From assembly GCA_051294375.1 (NCBI GenBank), contig CM119271.1:986721-1050720 (forward strand): a stretch of 64,000 nt of DNA, in the 5' to 3' direction. The stretch is from Paraspadella gotoi (taxonomy: Eukaryota > Chaetognatha). Positions 14,726 through 21,515 of the stretch are shown piece by piece. The notes beneath the pieces are model-generated. The model ran no database searches, was not told where the DNA came from, and worked only from the letters and a program-made list of their open reading frames with translations. Positions within the stretch are counted from its first letter, which is position 1, and each line of letters opens with the position of its first letter. The translations under genes and the position numbers were made by a program.

Positions 14726-15096
14726 ATCTCTCTTTCTGTCTCTTTCTCTCTTTACGATCTCTTGCGTGATCGTTCGTTTTTGATAAATTCTGATTATTTT
14801 TTTCCTTCTAAAAACTTTTATTATCGCCATTTATTCCGCGCTTTTTTCTCTTTACCAGGATTTTGTGGCCGTTGCGAGGCAACGAGTAAACAATGTCAAG
14901 GAACATGACTAAGTAACGCGATAACGCGATATTATTATTATTATTTGGAAGTCAAAAATATCATAGTCGTTAACTGAGTATTTTCAACTATATATTTTGT
15001 TAATAGGGATTATAATTTTTCAACGTACAAAAAATTTCTTATATGGCTTCTTTTCTCTCTCTCTCTCTCTTTCTCTCCCTCTCTTTCTCTCCCTCT

Positions 15097-15147
<51 letters not shown>

Positions 15148-15287
15148 TTTTTTTTTCTTCTAAAAACTTTTATTATCGCCTTTTATCCCCGCTGTTTTTC
15201 TCAATACAATATATAAAAATTCTGATTATTCTTTATATAAACGAGAGAGACCTAATAATGCGTTTCGTTGGCGGGAAAACTGTCCAG

Positions 15288-15325
<38 letters not shown>

Positions 15326-18300
15326 CCTCTTCTCTCTTCTCTCTCTTTCTCTCTTCTCTCTCTCTCCTCTCCCTACTCATACACGCATTTGTTTGTTTTA
15401 TTTACGATGAATGATTCATCGCAGTCAATGAATTACTATCATCGCATCAATGAATGACTATCATCGTATCAATGAATGAATTATCATCATATCAATAAAT
15501 GACTATCATCGCATCAATCATTTGATTATCATCACATCAAGTCATTTTGTTATCATCGCATCAATTATGTGGTTATCATCGCGTCAATATTTGGTTATCA
15601 TCGCATCAATATTTGGTTATCATCGCATCAATATTTGGTTACTATCGAAAGCGGCTCGATCCTTATGCTTTTAAGATTTTTTTTCTTTATTTTCAACCCT
15701 TTTAATCTTTTTAGTCGGTTCTGCTTATCAGCAGATTTCGACTCTATAATTCACTTTGTCGGTCCGTCGGTCCGTCCCCTCAATATTGTCGGGCATCAAC
15801 TTAAATCATGTGAGGACATCAAATTATGATAAATTACTTAAATGAAATTATTCTCAATATATTTAAATCATACACTTCCGCCCCAACCTTGATTCCCCTC
15901 GTTCCTGAATCCCCGCGAGGACCCGATGGACCCAAAGGTCCAGCGTCCCCCGTCTCGCCCGTGAGCCCCGTTCGCCATCCGTCGTCCCCTGGGGTCCCGG
16001 GTTCGCCTCTTTGGCCTTTAGACCCGGGGGGAGCTGGGTAGCCATCTTCGCCTGGAAATAAAATCTGCCATTATATATTTTCTTTTTGTCTTTCTTTCTT
16101 TCTCTCTTTCATTCTTTCGCGTCCTTCCTACCTGCCAGCCCAACGGCCCCCATGGCGCCCTTCCTTCCCGGCAGACCCGGTGCCCCCGAGATGCCGACAG
16201 GGCCGGGCATGCCCTTCAGCCCTGGCAGGGGCGGGCCTTGCGGGATTCCGTGGATGAATTCGTCGTCGCCTCGTTCGCCCTTTAAACCGGCGGCCCCCTT
16301 ACGAAAAAAAAAACAACAACAAAAAACAAAAGATCAATGTAATGTAAAAAAATGCATGATTTTTTTTTCATTTTCTAAACAAACATACTTTTTTACAACG
16401 AGGATACTATTAGTCCAATATAATAAACGCGGATTCATTTAATTATAAAGGACAACAACAACGACAACAACAACGACAACAATGGCATCGAACCTAGCCA
16501 AGTCATAACCGGCCCTTCACCAAAGTCAGTTGACTGACCTTATCCTCGTCCTATTTGATTGTTTAGCGTTTTATGTTATTTTTTTATTTCCCATTGTTAT
16601 GCCTTTTTAACTTACCTCCTCTCTCTTTTTCCCATCCAGACTTCTCCCGTTTCAGTATATATTTCTTTTGGCATTTACTTTACCGTTAGTTATATACACC
16701 ATTTTGGCCTCTCTTTACTCACCCGTGAGGACGAGTCAGCCTTACCCGACCCTAGTTAGAGTGGCATAAAGTTAGAGCAACGATGATCCTCCCTCAAACC
16801 GTTCACCTTTCTTCCCCACGTCCCGTCATCTCCCGATCGGCCCGCCGCGCCTTTCGGCCCCTTCAACCCGGGGCATCCCTCCATGCCGGGCTCGCCGGGC
16901 TCGCCGACTTTACCGGGCCGGCACTCGAGGCAATCCGCGCCGGCGTCGCCGACTCGGCCCGGCGCTCCGACGCCGCCCTTCGATCCCGGTTCCCCTGATG
17001 AGAGAGAAATATATATTTCTCTGGTAAGTTCTATTAAACTCACCCAAGCCAATCCAACGACTCTTTCCTCACCCGGAAATCCCTTCAGACCCAAGAGGCC
17101 GAGCGCGCCCTTCAGTCCCACGCAGCCCATCAGGCCGTCCAAGCCCCTCGCCCCTTTCAGCCCGTGCCGTCCCGGCAGTCCGTCGTAGCCTCGACGGCCG
17201 GGTTCGCCCGCTCCGCCGTCGACTCCGTCTTCCCCTCTTTCCCCAGCGACGCCCGGGAGGCCGACGAAAAAGACGCCGGGGGCGCCGGGTGGGCCGACGG
17301 TGCCGTTTCGGCCATCCACGCCGTCGGAGCCGGGGACGCCTGGAGATAGAGAAAGAGGAGGTGGGGGGACGAGATGGGGAAGAGATGGGGAGGAGATGGG
17401 GAATAGATGGAGGAGGAGATATGTGAAACAATGTTGGTTGTTTTCTTTCGATTGACGTCATTAATGACTGATTGATGATTAATGACTTAATGATTAATGA
17501 CTGATTGATGACTAATTAATGATTGATGCTTTTTTTAAACTTATTTCATGATTACTGAAAACTCAGTTATAAGTATATTATATATTATATATTATAACTC
17601 AATTATTTATATTATTTTTAAACGCATATTGAAAACTATACAACCAATATATACAATTATCCATTAATCTTATACACGATCCGTCTTTCCCTTCTTTCCT
17701 CACCCTTCTTCCCCTGCGGTCCGCGTTGGTCGGACGGCCATCCGTCCAGCCCGCACGTTCCGTTTTTGCCCCATCGCCCCCTAGGCCCTCGGCTGCCTGG
17801 ATCGCCCGTCGGGCCGCGCGACCCTTCGGGACCCGGCGGGCCATCTTCGCCTGTCAAGCCCGCGGAGCCTGTTTGGCCGGAGGAGCCCGGTCGGCCTGGC
17901 GAACCGTCGAGCGCGGCGTGGCCTGATTTATGGAGATTAAGAAATGAACTATTAACTAAATGAACTATTAACTATTAAACGATAATAAATTTATGATTTT
18001 CGTTAAAATTTTCTTTATTTGCTGTTTGGTTAGTTATATTCAGTTAGCCACTTATTACCCTCATTCGACAGAGGGCGATCGATTCTCTAAATAAAAACAA
18101 ATGATCATCGTTTCTTTCCCTCACCTTTGATGCCCTTTGGACCTTTATCTCCAGGTTCGCCCTTGAGTCCAACCGGGCCAGCCCCGCCCCTTTCGCCGGG
18201 CTCTCCTCGGCTCAGCGGGCCCGGCTCTCCGGGTTCGCCCTTAGCGCCCGGGACCCCTGATGGCTCGTCGCCCGGAGGACCTGTACGAGAGATGGCATCA

Positions 18301-18675
18301 GTGGAGAGTTTGGGATGGAGCAGGTTTAGTGACTCTTAAGAAGCAAGCTCATTTGCTCATCTGTCAGTCTTTATTTCTGTATTTCTGTCCGTCTCCCGGT
18401 CCGTCTAACTCGTTTGTTACATTGTTGTATTTTAGGCAGGCAGACGTTTTATGAAATTGGTACAACCAATATAAAAATTATTCATTCATTTAATAAATAA
18501 GCTATCTTGCCCCTGATTTTGGACAGGCTTAGGTGGTTTAAGGCCTCCATCACTCTTACAAGATAATGACATAGCAATTTGTACATAGTTAAATGCAAAG
18601 ATTCAGATATTTAAAACGAGGAATCTCGTCTTCCATGCAGCTTACAGTAGGAAAGTTGACACCCTTGTCTCTCTC

Positions 18676-18714
<39 letters not shown>

Positions 18715-21515
18715 CTCTCTCCTCTCTCTCTCTCCTCTCCTCTCTCTTCTCTCACTCTTCTCTCTCTCGGTTGTTACATTCAGAAATCATTTTTTCTGAA
18801 AATATTTCGTAACAAATATTCTTTTCTCTCATTTTTATTTTCTTCTAAATTCGTCGTTCCGATGGAAAGAAAAGTTAATGGGAAGGAAACGGTCGGCGTG
18901 AAATCCATCAAGTTGAACGAATGGAATCAAGAAATGGACGTGAAGTGAGATTTAAAAGGAAATTTGAATGGATAGTAGGGCAAAACAAATAAAAATGAAG
19001 CAATGAATGGAATGAAGCGATGTACATTATGATGCGATAAAATGAAGATATTTAATGATGCGATGTAATGAAAGCAAAAAAAAAAAAAAAAAAAAGAAGA
19101 AAGAGACGAAAAGCGATTTATTTCTCGTTTTCGCGAAGTCGATGAAGGAAGCGATTCGTCGTTGGCGGCGAACCAGGCGGAGAAAAAAGTCAATAAACAA
19201 ATGAGCAATGGAGAGATTGGGGGGAAAAAAGAGTCGTGGGGCAACTTTGATTTTAATTATAAAAAGAAAAACAAACAAAAATGTTGAAACTTTAGTCGTG
19301 CATTGAAGAAGTTTACCCCGCCTATAAGAATGACACCTACAGTCGTGACCCGGTGACTCATTGAGTAATACCATCAGCTCTTGAGCATTAGGTACCGGAA
19401 TCGACCAACCATGATACCTGATACCCTGCGGGAAGCGCCTTGGGGCCAGAAAAACAATCCAGCCTGTTTCCATGGCCAGGACCCTTTCCATGTCTGCCAG
19501 CGCGGGTTAAGGATGTAGCGGATAGCACTCTTCATCCCACTCAACCCTTTATCCAAAAAGACTTTAAAACTAACATAATTCTAAATTTAAGCAGATATGG
19601 CACGCTTTTGGATAATATGGCCAAAAGTTGTTTTTCTCTGAGGGTCAAACGCAACGCGAGCCCTCTTTCTCTCACTGACTGAGTTTCATCGACTCGTGAC
19701 TGTGAATCCATTTTCGTTTCACCGCGTGAGGCCATCTCCACTTTCGGTTTTCACTCGAGACTCAATCATGGTGAATTGTGAGGCCGGGAGTGTGAATGTC
19801 ACATCGCCGCTGGGTCATATGTCATTTCTTTGTATACAAAGCCCATCACAACCAGTTTCGTTGAACCAAATGCCATTAATCATCACGAATAAATAAAAAA
19901 CAATAAGTCAACATAATTTAAGCAAACTAATAATTGACCAAATCAGTCTTTGGTCATTTATTTAAAAGTTATTTATCCTGTGGCATTCATTCCATCTCTG
20001 GCAATTCTCCTCTGAAATTAATTGCAATTTGTTGCCAATTATTTCCATTGGCTGCATTTATTGCCAGTTAATGTCATGTATGCCATCTATTGCCATTTAC
20101 TACCATTAATTGCCATTTACAGCCATTCATCTCCATTAACTGCCATTGCTCACTCTTCATCCCACGACTACGTTGCGCCAGATCCGGCAGCAACAAGAAA
20201 GAACCAAATGAAAAGAGAACCGAAGACCGATTGCGAATTGCAATCCTCGCCTTCGTAACTAAAAATAACTCGACGCGTTTACGATCGACTTTTATTTATT
20301 TTTTTTTTCATTCCGCGAAAGGTTGTGGAGTGTGGACTCAGGAGTTACTATTTAATTGATTTTAATATTGATTCGACTGTTGTGACAAGCTTGAGAACGA
20401 AATGGAATAGATCGGGCGTCGCGAGCGGAAGCTGAAATTTTCATTTTCACTTTCGAACTTTTAACTTTGAAATTTTTTCAAGTAATACGTATTTACCGAT
20501 TTCTGTTGGAGATGTCTCAAAGTTTAAACTCTACATCAGACAAGCCCTATGTTTATTCTTTCGACTTCATCTTGGACGAGTTGGTGTGTATTGTGTGAAA
20601 GGGAAAGCGAGGTGAGGAGTGTGAATGGACGTTGGAGTGGCTCGGCGTGTGGGAGTGTGAGTTGGTCCCCTTTTCACATATTTTCCACTTTCTTCCACTT
20701 GACATCTTAAATTAAACCCGAATCTCGATCTCAATTGAATCTTTGCTTCAACTCAATTTTACGTCTTCACAAACCGTCAACCTCTTCGACGCTAACCTCA
20801 AGACTATCCTCGACGCTAACCTCACCACTATCCTCGACGCTAACCTCAACCACTATCCTGACGCTAACCTCACCACTATCCTCTGAGCGCTAACCTCACC
20901 ACTATCCTCGACGCTAACCTCACCACTATCCTCGACGCTATCCTCAACCGCTACCCTATTCGATGCTATCTTCAGCGCTATCCTTACATTCTCGCTGCTA
21001 TCCTCACCACTATCCTCACCACTATCCTCACCCTATTCGACGTTATCTTCAGCGCTATCCTTACATTCTTTGCTGCTATCCTCACCGCTATCCTCACCCT
21101 ATTCGACGCTATCTCAGCGCTATCCTTACATTCTTTGCTGCTATCCTCACCACTATCCTCACCACTATCCTCACCCTATTCGACGCTATCTTCAGCGCTA
21201 TCCTTAATTCTTTGCTGCTATCCTCACCCACTATCCTCACCCTATTCGACGCTATCTTCAGCGCTATCCTTACATCCTTTGCTGCTATCCTCACCGCTAT
21301 TCTCACAACTACGCCCTAACCCTCCTTACCGCTATCCTAAGCCTCCTCTGTGCTATCCTAATCGCAATCCTCTTACTTCTCACCGCTATCCTCGCCAATA
21401 ATCACGCCGCTATCCTCATCGCTAACCTCACCCTCCTCTCCTCTATCCTCACCTTTGTCCCCATCCAACCCGTCCAAACCCGGAAGTCCCGCGACGCCAT
21501 CTGCGCCTGGAGATC
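152..21515 (-). CDS. col4a2: Gene B: collagen type IV alpha chain, alpha-2-like, partial, with NC1 frameshifts
   Basis: Second collagen IV chain on the same strand, downstream of gene A. Ten Gly-X-Y exons (about 617 residues) and four NC1 exons are visible; the last NC1 exon lies beyond position 1. No 7S or signal exon was found between 21.5 and 24 kb, so about 60% of a normal helix is absent from the window. NC1 reads [21 protein letters not shown], closer to alpha-2 (CYYASRNDKSYWLST) than alpha-1. Splice sites and phases are intact, but three of four NC1 exons hold four apparent 1-nt deletions, near 3,478, 3,446, 687-690 and 202-205. Either local consensus error or an early pseudogene. Helix exons are clean. 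CxxC in the 16,807-16,994 exon and RGD in three exons. Confidence 0.85.
612..731 (-). pseudogene. col4a2: Gene B NC1 exon, first C4 repeat end, one frame break
   Basis: Starts [15 protein letters not shown] in one frame and ends [19 protein letters not shown] in another. One base appears lost in the C-run (plus-strand G-run at 687-690). At 120 bp the exon is one base short of its phases (2 in, 0 out). Cysteines and the ISRC motif are kept. Splice sites are intact. Confidence 0.82.
1215..1291. repeat. 25-bp triplicate (TTTTCGGTCAGTCAATCCGTCTGTC)
   Basis: Three near-perfect direct copies of a unit containing CGGTCAGTCAATCCGTCTG in a gene B NC1 intron. Confidence 0.85.
1490..1528 (+). other. 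Hairpin motif H, copy 1
   Basis: GACATGTTTC, stem GACTCA, loop CAATTT, stem TGAGTC, TTCTTCAGCGC. Same flanks as copy 2 at 54,348-54,385 with a different but self-complementary stem. Confidence 0.6.
1771..1886 (-). CDS. col4a2: Gene B NC1 exon, first C4 repeat middle
   Basis: About 39 residues, [18 protein letters not shown], then [20 protein letters not shown]. Frame is clean. Phase 0 in, phase 2 out; CAG|GTTTTT donor. Its intron positions differ from gene A, where a single exon break follows SCLR. Confidence 0.93.
1887..3410 (-). other. Gene B NC1 intron
   Basis: Mostly unique AT-rich DNA; TGACG array, a short CACTACTGCACACTACTGC repeat at 3,035-3,080 and (CCT)n at 3,371-3,406 next to the exon donor. 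Confidence 0.8.
2113..2170. repeat. (TGACG)n pentanucleotide array
   Basis: About ten head-to-tail GTGAC units in a gene B intron, each presenting a TGACG cAMP-response half-site. No evidence of function. Confidence 0.85.
3411..3490 (-). pseudogene. col4a2: Gene B NC1 exon, first C4 repeat start, two frame breaks
   Basis: The three frames hold in turn HSQT, then RVPLCPGNS, then [11 protein letters not shown], the canonical NC1 opening. At 80 bp the exon is two bases short of what the flanking phases need. Apparent 1-nt losses lie at about 3,476-3,480 and 3,441-3,452. Acceptor (TTCAAAG, fed by the (CT)n tract at 3,501-3,590) and donor (GTAGGG) are intact. Labelled pseudogene for the broken frame only; consensus error is equally possible. 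Confidence 0.8.
3491..4922 (-). other. Gene B intron between helix end and NC1
   Basis: (GA)n 3,501-3,590 near the acceptor, a 24-bp doublet GGGAAGTAGGGCCAGGGGTG at 3,746-3,795, and the tRNA-like SINE. Nothing else seen. Confidence 0.75.
4264..4446 (+). repeat. tRNA-derived SINE-like sequence
   Basis: GCGCGTTGGGCTTAACAG resembles an A-box, CGAACCAGATGG the anticodon region, and GGATTCTAGTCC a B-box, spaced as in a tRNA. It is followed by an unrelated body and CCACTGAGTTGGGGC. Not a functional tRNA gene. Confidence 0.5.
4923..5112 (-). CDS. col4a2: Gene B: end of helix and start of NC1
   Basis: About 63 residues: [15 protein letters not shown] onward to GAAGEKGQ, then [14 protein letters not shown], the start of NC1 equivalent to GFFFTR in gene A. 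Phase 1 in, phase 2 out; donor GTTAGG. Confidence 0.92.
5840..6062 (-). repeat. SINE-like dispersed repeat (shared with 19.3 kb)
   Basis: The minus strand contains AAGTTTACCCCGCCTATAAG, also found in plus orientation at about 19,313, and GGTCCCGGGATCGATGCCC, a B-box-like motif. Part of the 33-bp array unit also occurs beside it. Confidence 0.4.
6085..6312. repeat. 33-bp tandem repeat with internal dyad, 7 units
   Basis: Unit contains ATGACAGACTGATAAACTG and TCATTGTTGACAAA. ATGACAG and CTGTCAT within each unit are inverted, so every unit can form a small hairpin. A lone unit lies at 5,788-5,818. Units are more than 90% alike by eye. Confidence 0.85.
6618..6800. repeat. 18-20 bp tandem repeat (ACTTGCATCATTTTTTCA)
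   Basis: About nine degenerate units near the left end of composite element copy 1; the same unit appears inverted at 12,610-12,670 in copy 2, linking the two. Confidence 0.75.
6812..7896. mobile_element. 1.1-kb element with ~95-bp terminal inverted repeats
   Basis: AAACCCCCCTGTCGACCTAA at 6,822 and onward (to about 6,910) is the reverse complement of about 7,803-7,890 (TTAGGTCGACAGGGGGGTTT). Homology runs through GGAGC, CCGGCATCCTCGGTCTTCC and CCGTCTC. Together they bound a non-coding interior that itself contains two inverted tRNA-like repeats. Looks like a non-autonomous DNA transposon nested in copy 1. Confidence 0.6.
7125..7600. repeat. Inverted pair of tRNA-like SINE-type repeats
   Basis: About 7,125-7,310 and 7,440-7,600 are inverted relative to each other. 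On the minus strand the first has GGTTCGAATCCCATAAG (a good pol III B-box) after CAGAGCTTGAGTTCGAT. The second, on plus, reads GATGGTTCAAATCCAAACAT. Both continue into an A-rich tail and GCATGCCCCCCTGTTGTAAT or its equivalent. tRNA-derived origin is inferred from the B-box. Confidence 0.5.
8350..9046 (-). mobile_element. Degenerate Ty3/gypsy-like pol fragment (integrase core to C-terminus)
   Basis: The minus strand reads [20 protein letters not shown], then [20 protein letters not shown], the rve integrase core with two catalytic-type Asp residues (VDHF, TTDRG). After a small duplication and frame break near 8,820 it continues [20 protein letters not shown] and [16 protein letters not shown] terminal [16 protein letters not shown] segment and a frame-shifted RVKPAW follow. 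No gag, reverse transcriptase or LTRs are seen nearby. A decayed LTR-retrotransposon relic inside gene B's intron and inside the larger composite element. Confidence 0.85.
9448..9706 (-). CDS. col4a2: Gene B helix exon
   Basis: About 86 residues, [16 protein letters not shown] onward, with a break [15 protein letters not shown] (includes RGD), ending GVRGPG. Phase 0 in, phase 1 out. Confidence 0.93.
9979..10158 (-). CDS. col4a2: Gene B helix exon
   Basis: 60 residues, [16 protein letters not shown], a break, then [13 protein letters not shown] onward to GIGGRP. Contains a lone Cys. Phase 0 on both sides. It is separated from the previous exon by a 5.7-kb intron filled with mobile elements. 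Confidence 0.92.
10159..11500 (-). other. Gene B large intron, left part
   Basis: No exon seen. A GCCTTGACCGGCGAAGCCGG segment with GTC/GTCC runs at 10,412-10,505 looks like a repeat end; R2 copy 1 follows. Confidence 0.7.
10690..11330 (+). repeat. Family R2 (microsatellite-bearing repeat), long copy 1
   Basis: Order: TTTCCACTTCATTATGATTT, ACGAGTTCAGTCTCTGCAG, CTGTCCAGCTTTG, (CT)n at 11,110-11,192, CTTGCGTGATCGTTCGTTTT, TTTCCTTCTAAAAACTTTTA. Long copy 2 at 14,530-14,880 has the same order. Partial copies lie at 13,200-13,345 (-), 13,725-13,760 (-), 15,150-15,195 and about 51,575-51,620 (-). The (CT)n sits at a fixed internal place, so it moves with the element. Confidence 0.65.
12940..13085 (+). 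repeat. ~23-bp tandem repeat (TGATGCGATGATNGTCATTCA)
   Basis: About six units of the type GCGATGATAGTCATTCAT. An inverted counterpart of about ten units (CTATCATCGCATCAATGAA) lies at 15,415-15,650. Both sit beside R2 microsatellites and the motif CAAATGCGTGTATGAGT or its complement. Confidence 0.75.
13086..13345 (-). repeat. Family R2, inverted partial copy with GA tract
   Basis: (GA)n at 13,110-13,210, then AAAAGTTTTAGAAGGAAAAA and CAAACGATCACGCAAAAAGA, the reverse complement of the R2 right half. Lies inside the composite element copy 2. Confidence 0.6.
14118..14218. repeat. (TTAA)n-type repeat at a mobile-element end
   Basis: ATTAATTAATTAATTAATC repeated about five times, immediately inside the left end of composite element copy 2. 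Confidence 0.85.
14530..14880 (+). repeat. Family R2, long copy 2
   Basis: CAAGTATTTTTTGTTTGAAT, GAGTTCGCCAATGCAGTCG, (CT)n at 14,690-14,755, CTCTTGCGTGATCGTTCG and CCTTCTAAAAACTTTTATTA, collinear with copy 1 but with a shorter spacer. Confidence 0.65.
15415..15650 (-). repeat. ~23-bp tandem repeat, inverted counterpart
   Basis: Units of TATCATCGCATCAATGAATG, later GGTTATCATCGCATCAATAT; the reverse complement of the 12.94-13.09 kb array, 2.4 kb away. In RNA the two could form a long imperfect duplex. Confidence 0.75.
15711..15835 (-). mobile_element. Helentron/pearl-like right-end fragment
   Basis: TTAGTCGGTTCTGCTTATCAGCAG hairpin (quoted in part), then TTGTCGGTCCGTCGGTCCG and CAATATTGTCGGGC, ending near the gene B exon at 15,888. 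The tetranucleotide array and left end are missing. Confidence 0.55.
15888..16051 (-). CDS. col4a2: Gene B helix exon
   Basis: About 54 residues, [18 protein letters not shown], with breaks at YPAPPG and WRTG, and [12 protein letters not shown] with an RGD at the end. Donor GTTGGG. Phase 1 in, phase 0 out. Confidence 0.9.
16132..16297 (-). CDS. col4a2: Gene B helix exon with RGD
   Basis: About 55 residues: [20 protein letters not shown], a break, then [13 protein letters not shown] onward to VGLAG. RGD within GERGDDEF. Phase 0 in, phase 1 out. Confidence 0.92.
16807..16994 (-). CDS. col4a2: Gene B helix exon with CxxC
   Basis: About 62 residues, [18 protein letters not shown], then [15 protein letters not shown] and MEGCPGLKG, ending DDGTWGRK. 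The DCLEC pair sits in a break like that of gene A exon 17. Phase 1 in, phase 0 out; donor GTGAAC. Confidence 0.92.
17073..17339 (-). CDS. col4a2: Gene B helix exon
   Basis: 89 residues, [18 protein letters not shown], a hydrophobic break GVFFVGLPG, then [13 protein letters not shown], a Cys (MGCVGLKG), ending GLKGFPG. Phase 1 on both sides. Confidence 0.93.
17704..17922 (-). CDS. col4a2: Gene B helix exon with single Cys
   Basis: About 73 residues, [18 protein letters not shown] onward. Includes [14 protein letters not shown], a Cys and a helix break, ending GPQGKKG. Phase 1 on both sides. Confidence 0.92.
18125..18280 (-). CDS. col4a2: Gene B helix exon
   Basis: About 52 residues, [17 protein letters not shown] onward, with breaks at DEPSG and PLSRG, ending GPKGIKG. 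Phase 1 on both sides. Confidence 0.9.
18460..18575 (+). repeat. Family R1, copy at 18.5 kb
   Basis: GGTACAACCAATATAAAAAT, then AAGCTATCTTGCCCCTGATT and ATCACTCTTACAAGATAATG. In a gene B intron. Confidence 0.7.
19280..19560 (+). repeat. Dispersed repeat, related to 5.9 and 24.9 kb
   Basis: AGTTTACCCCGCCTATAAG and AGTCGTGACCCGGTGACTC, then CCAGGACCCTTTCCATG. The 24.86-24.96 kb stretch has AGTCGTGACCCGGTTCTAAC and CCAGGACCAGTTCCATGG with a similar conceptual peptide (KEVA-S-LQPAW-like). An unidentified interspersed family. Confidence 0.4.
20790..21440. repeat. Minisatellite (GCTATCCTCACC-type) beside a gene B exon
   Basis: Short units (CGACGCTAACCTCACCACTA) pass into a higher-order ~95-bp unit holding ATTCGACGCTATCTTCAGCG, CTATCCTTACATTCTTTGCT and GCTATCCTCACC. 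The array reaches the donor of the 21,453-21,515 exon. Confidence 0.85.
21453..21515 (-). CDS. col4a2: Gene B helix exon (most 5' one visible)
   Basis: 21 residues, [18 protein letters not shown] then DKG, phase 1 on both sides; acceptor TTCAG, donor GTGAGG. It needs a phase-1 upstream exon ending in G, which I cannot find between here and 24 kb. The donor lies at the edge of a minisatellite (20,790-21,440). Confidence 0.82.

Larger units (their letters stand above)
18281..20789 (-). other. Gene B intron
   Basis: R1 copy, (CT)n at 18,667-18,770, the 19.3-kb dispersed repeat and a degenerate ATTGCCATTTAC-type array at 20,010-20,150. No exon recognised. Confidence 0.7.
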
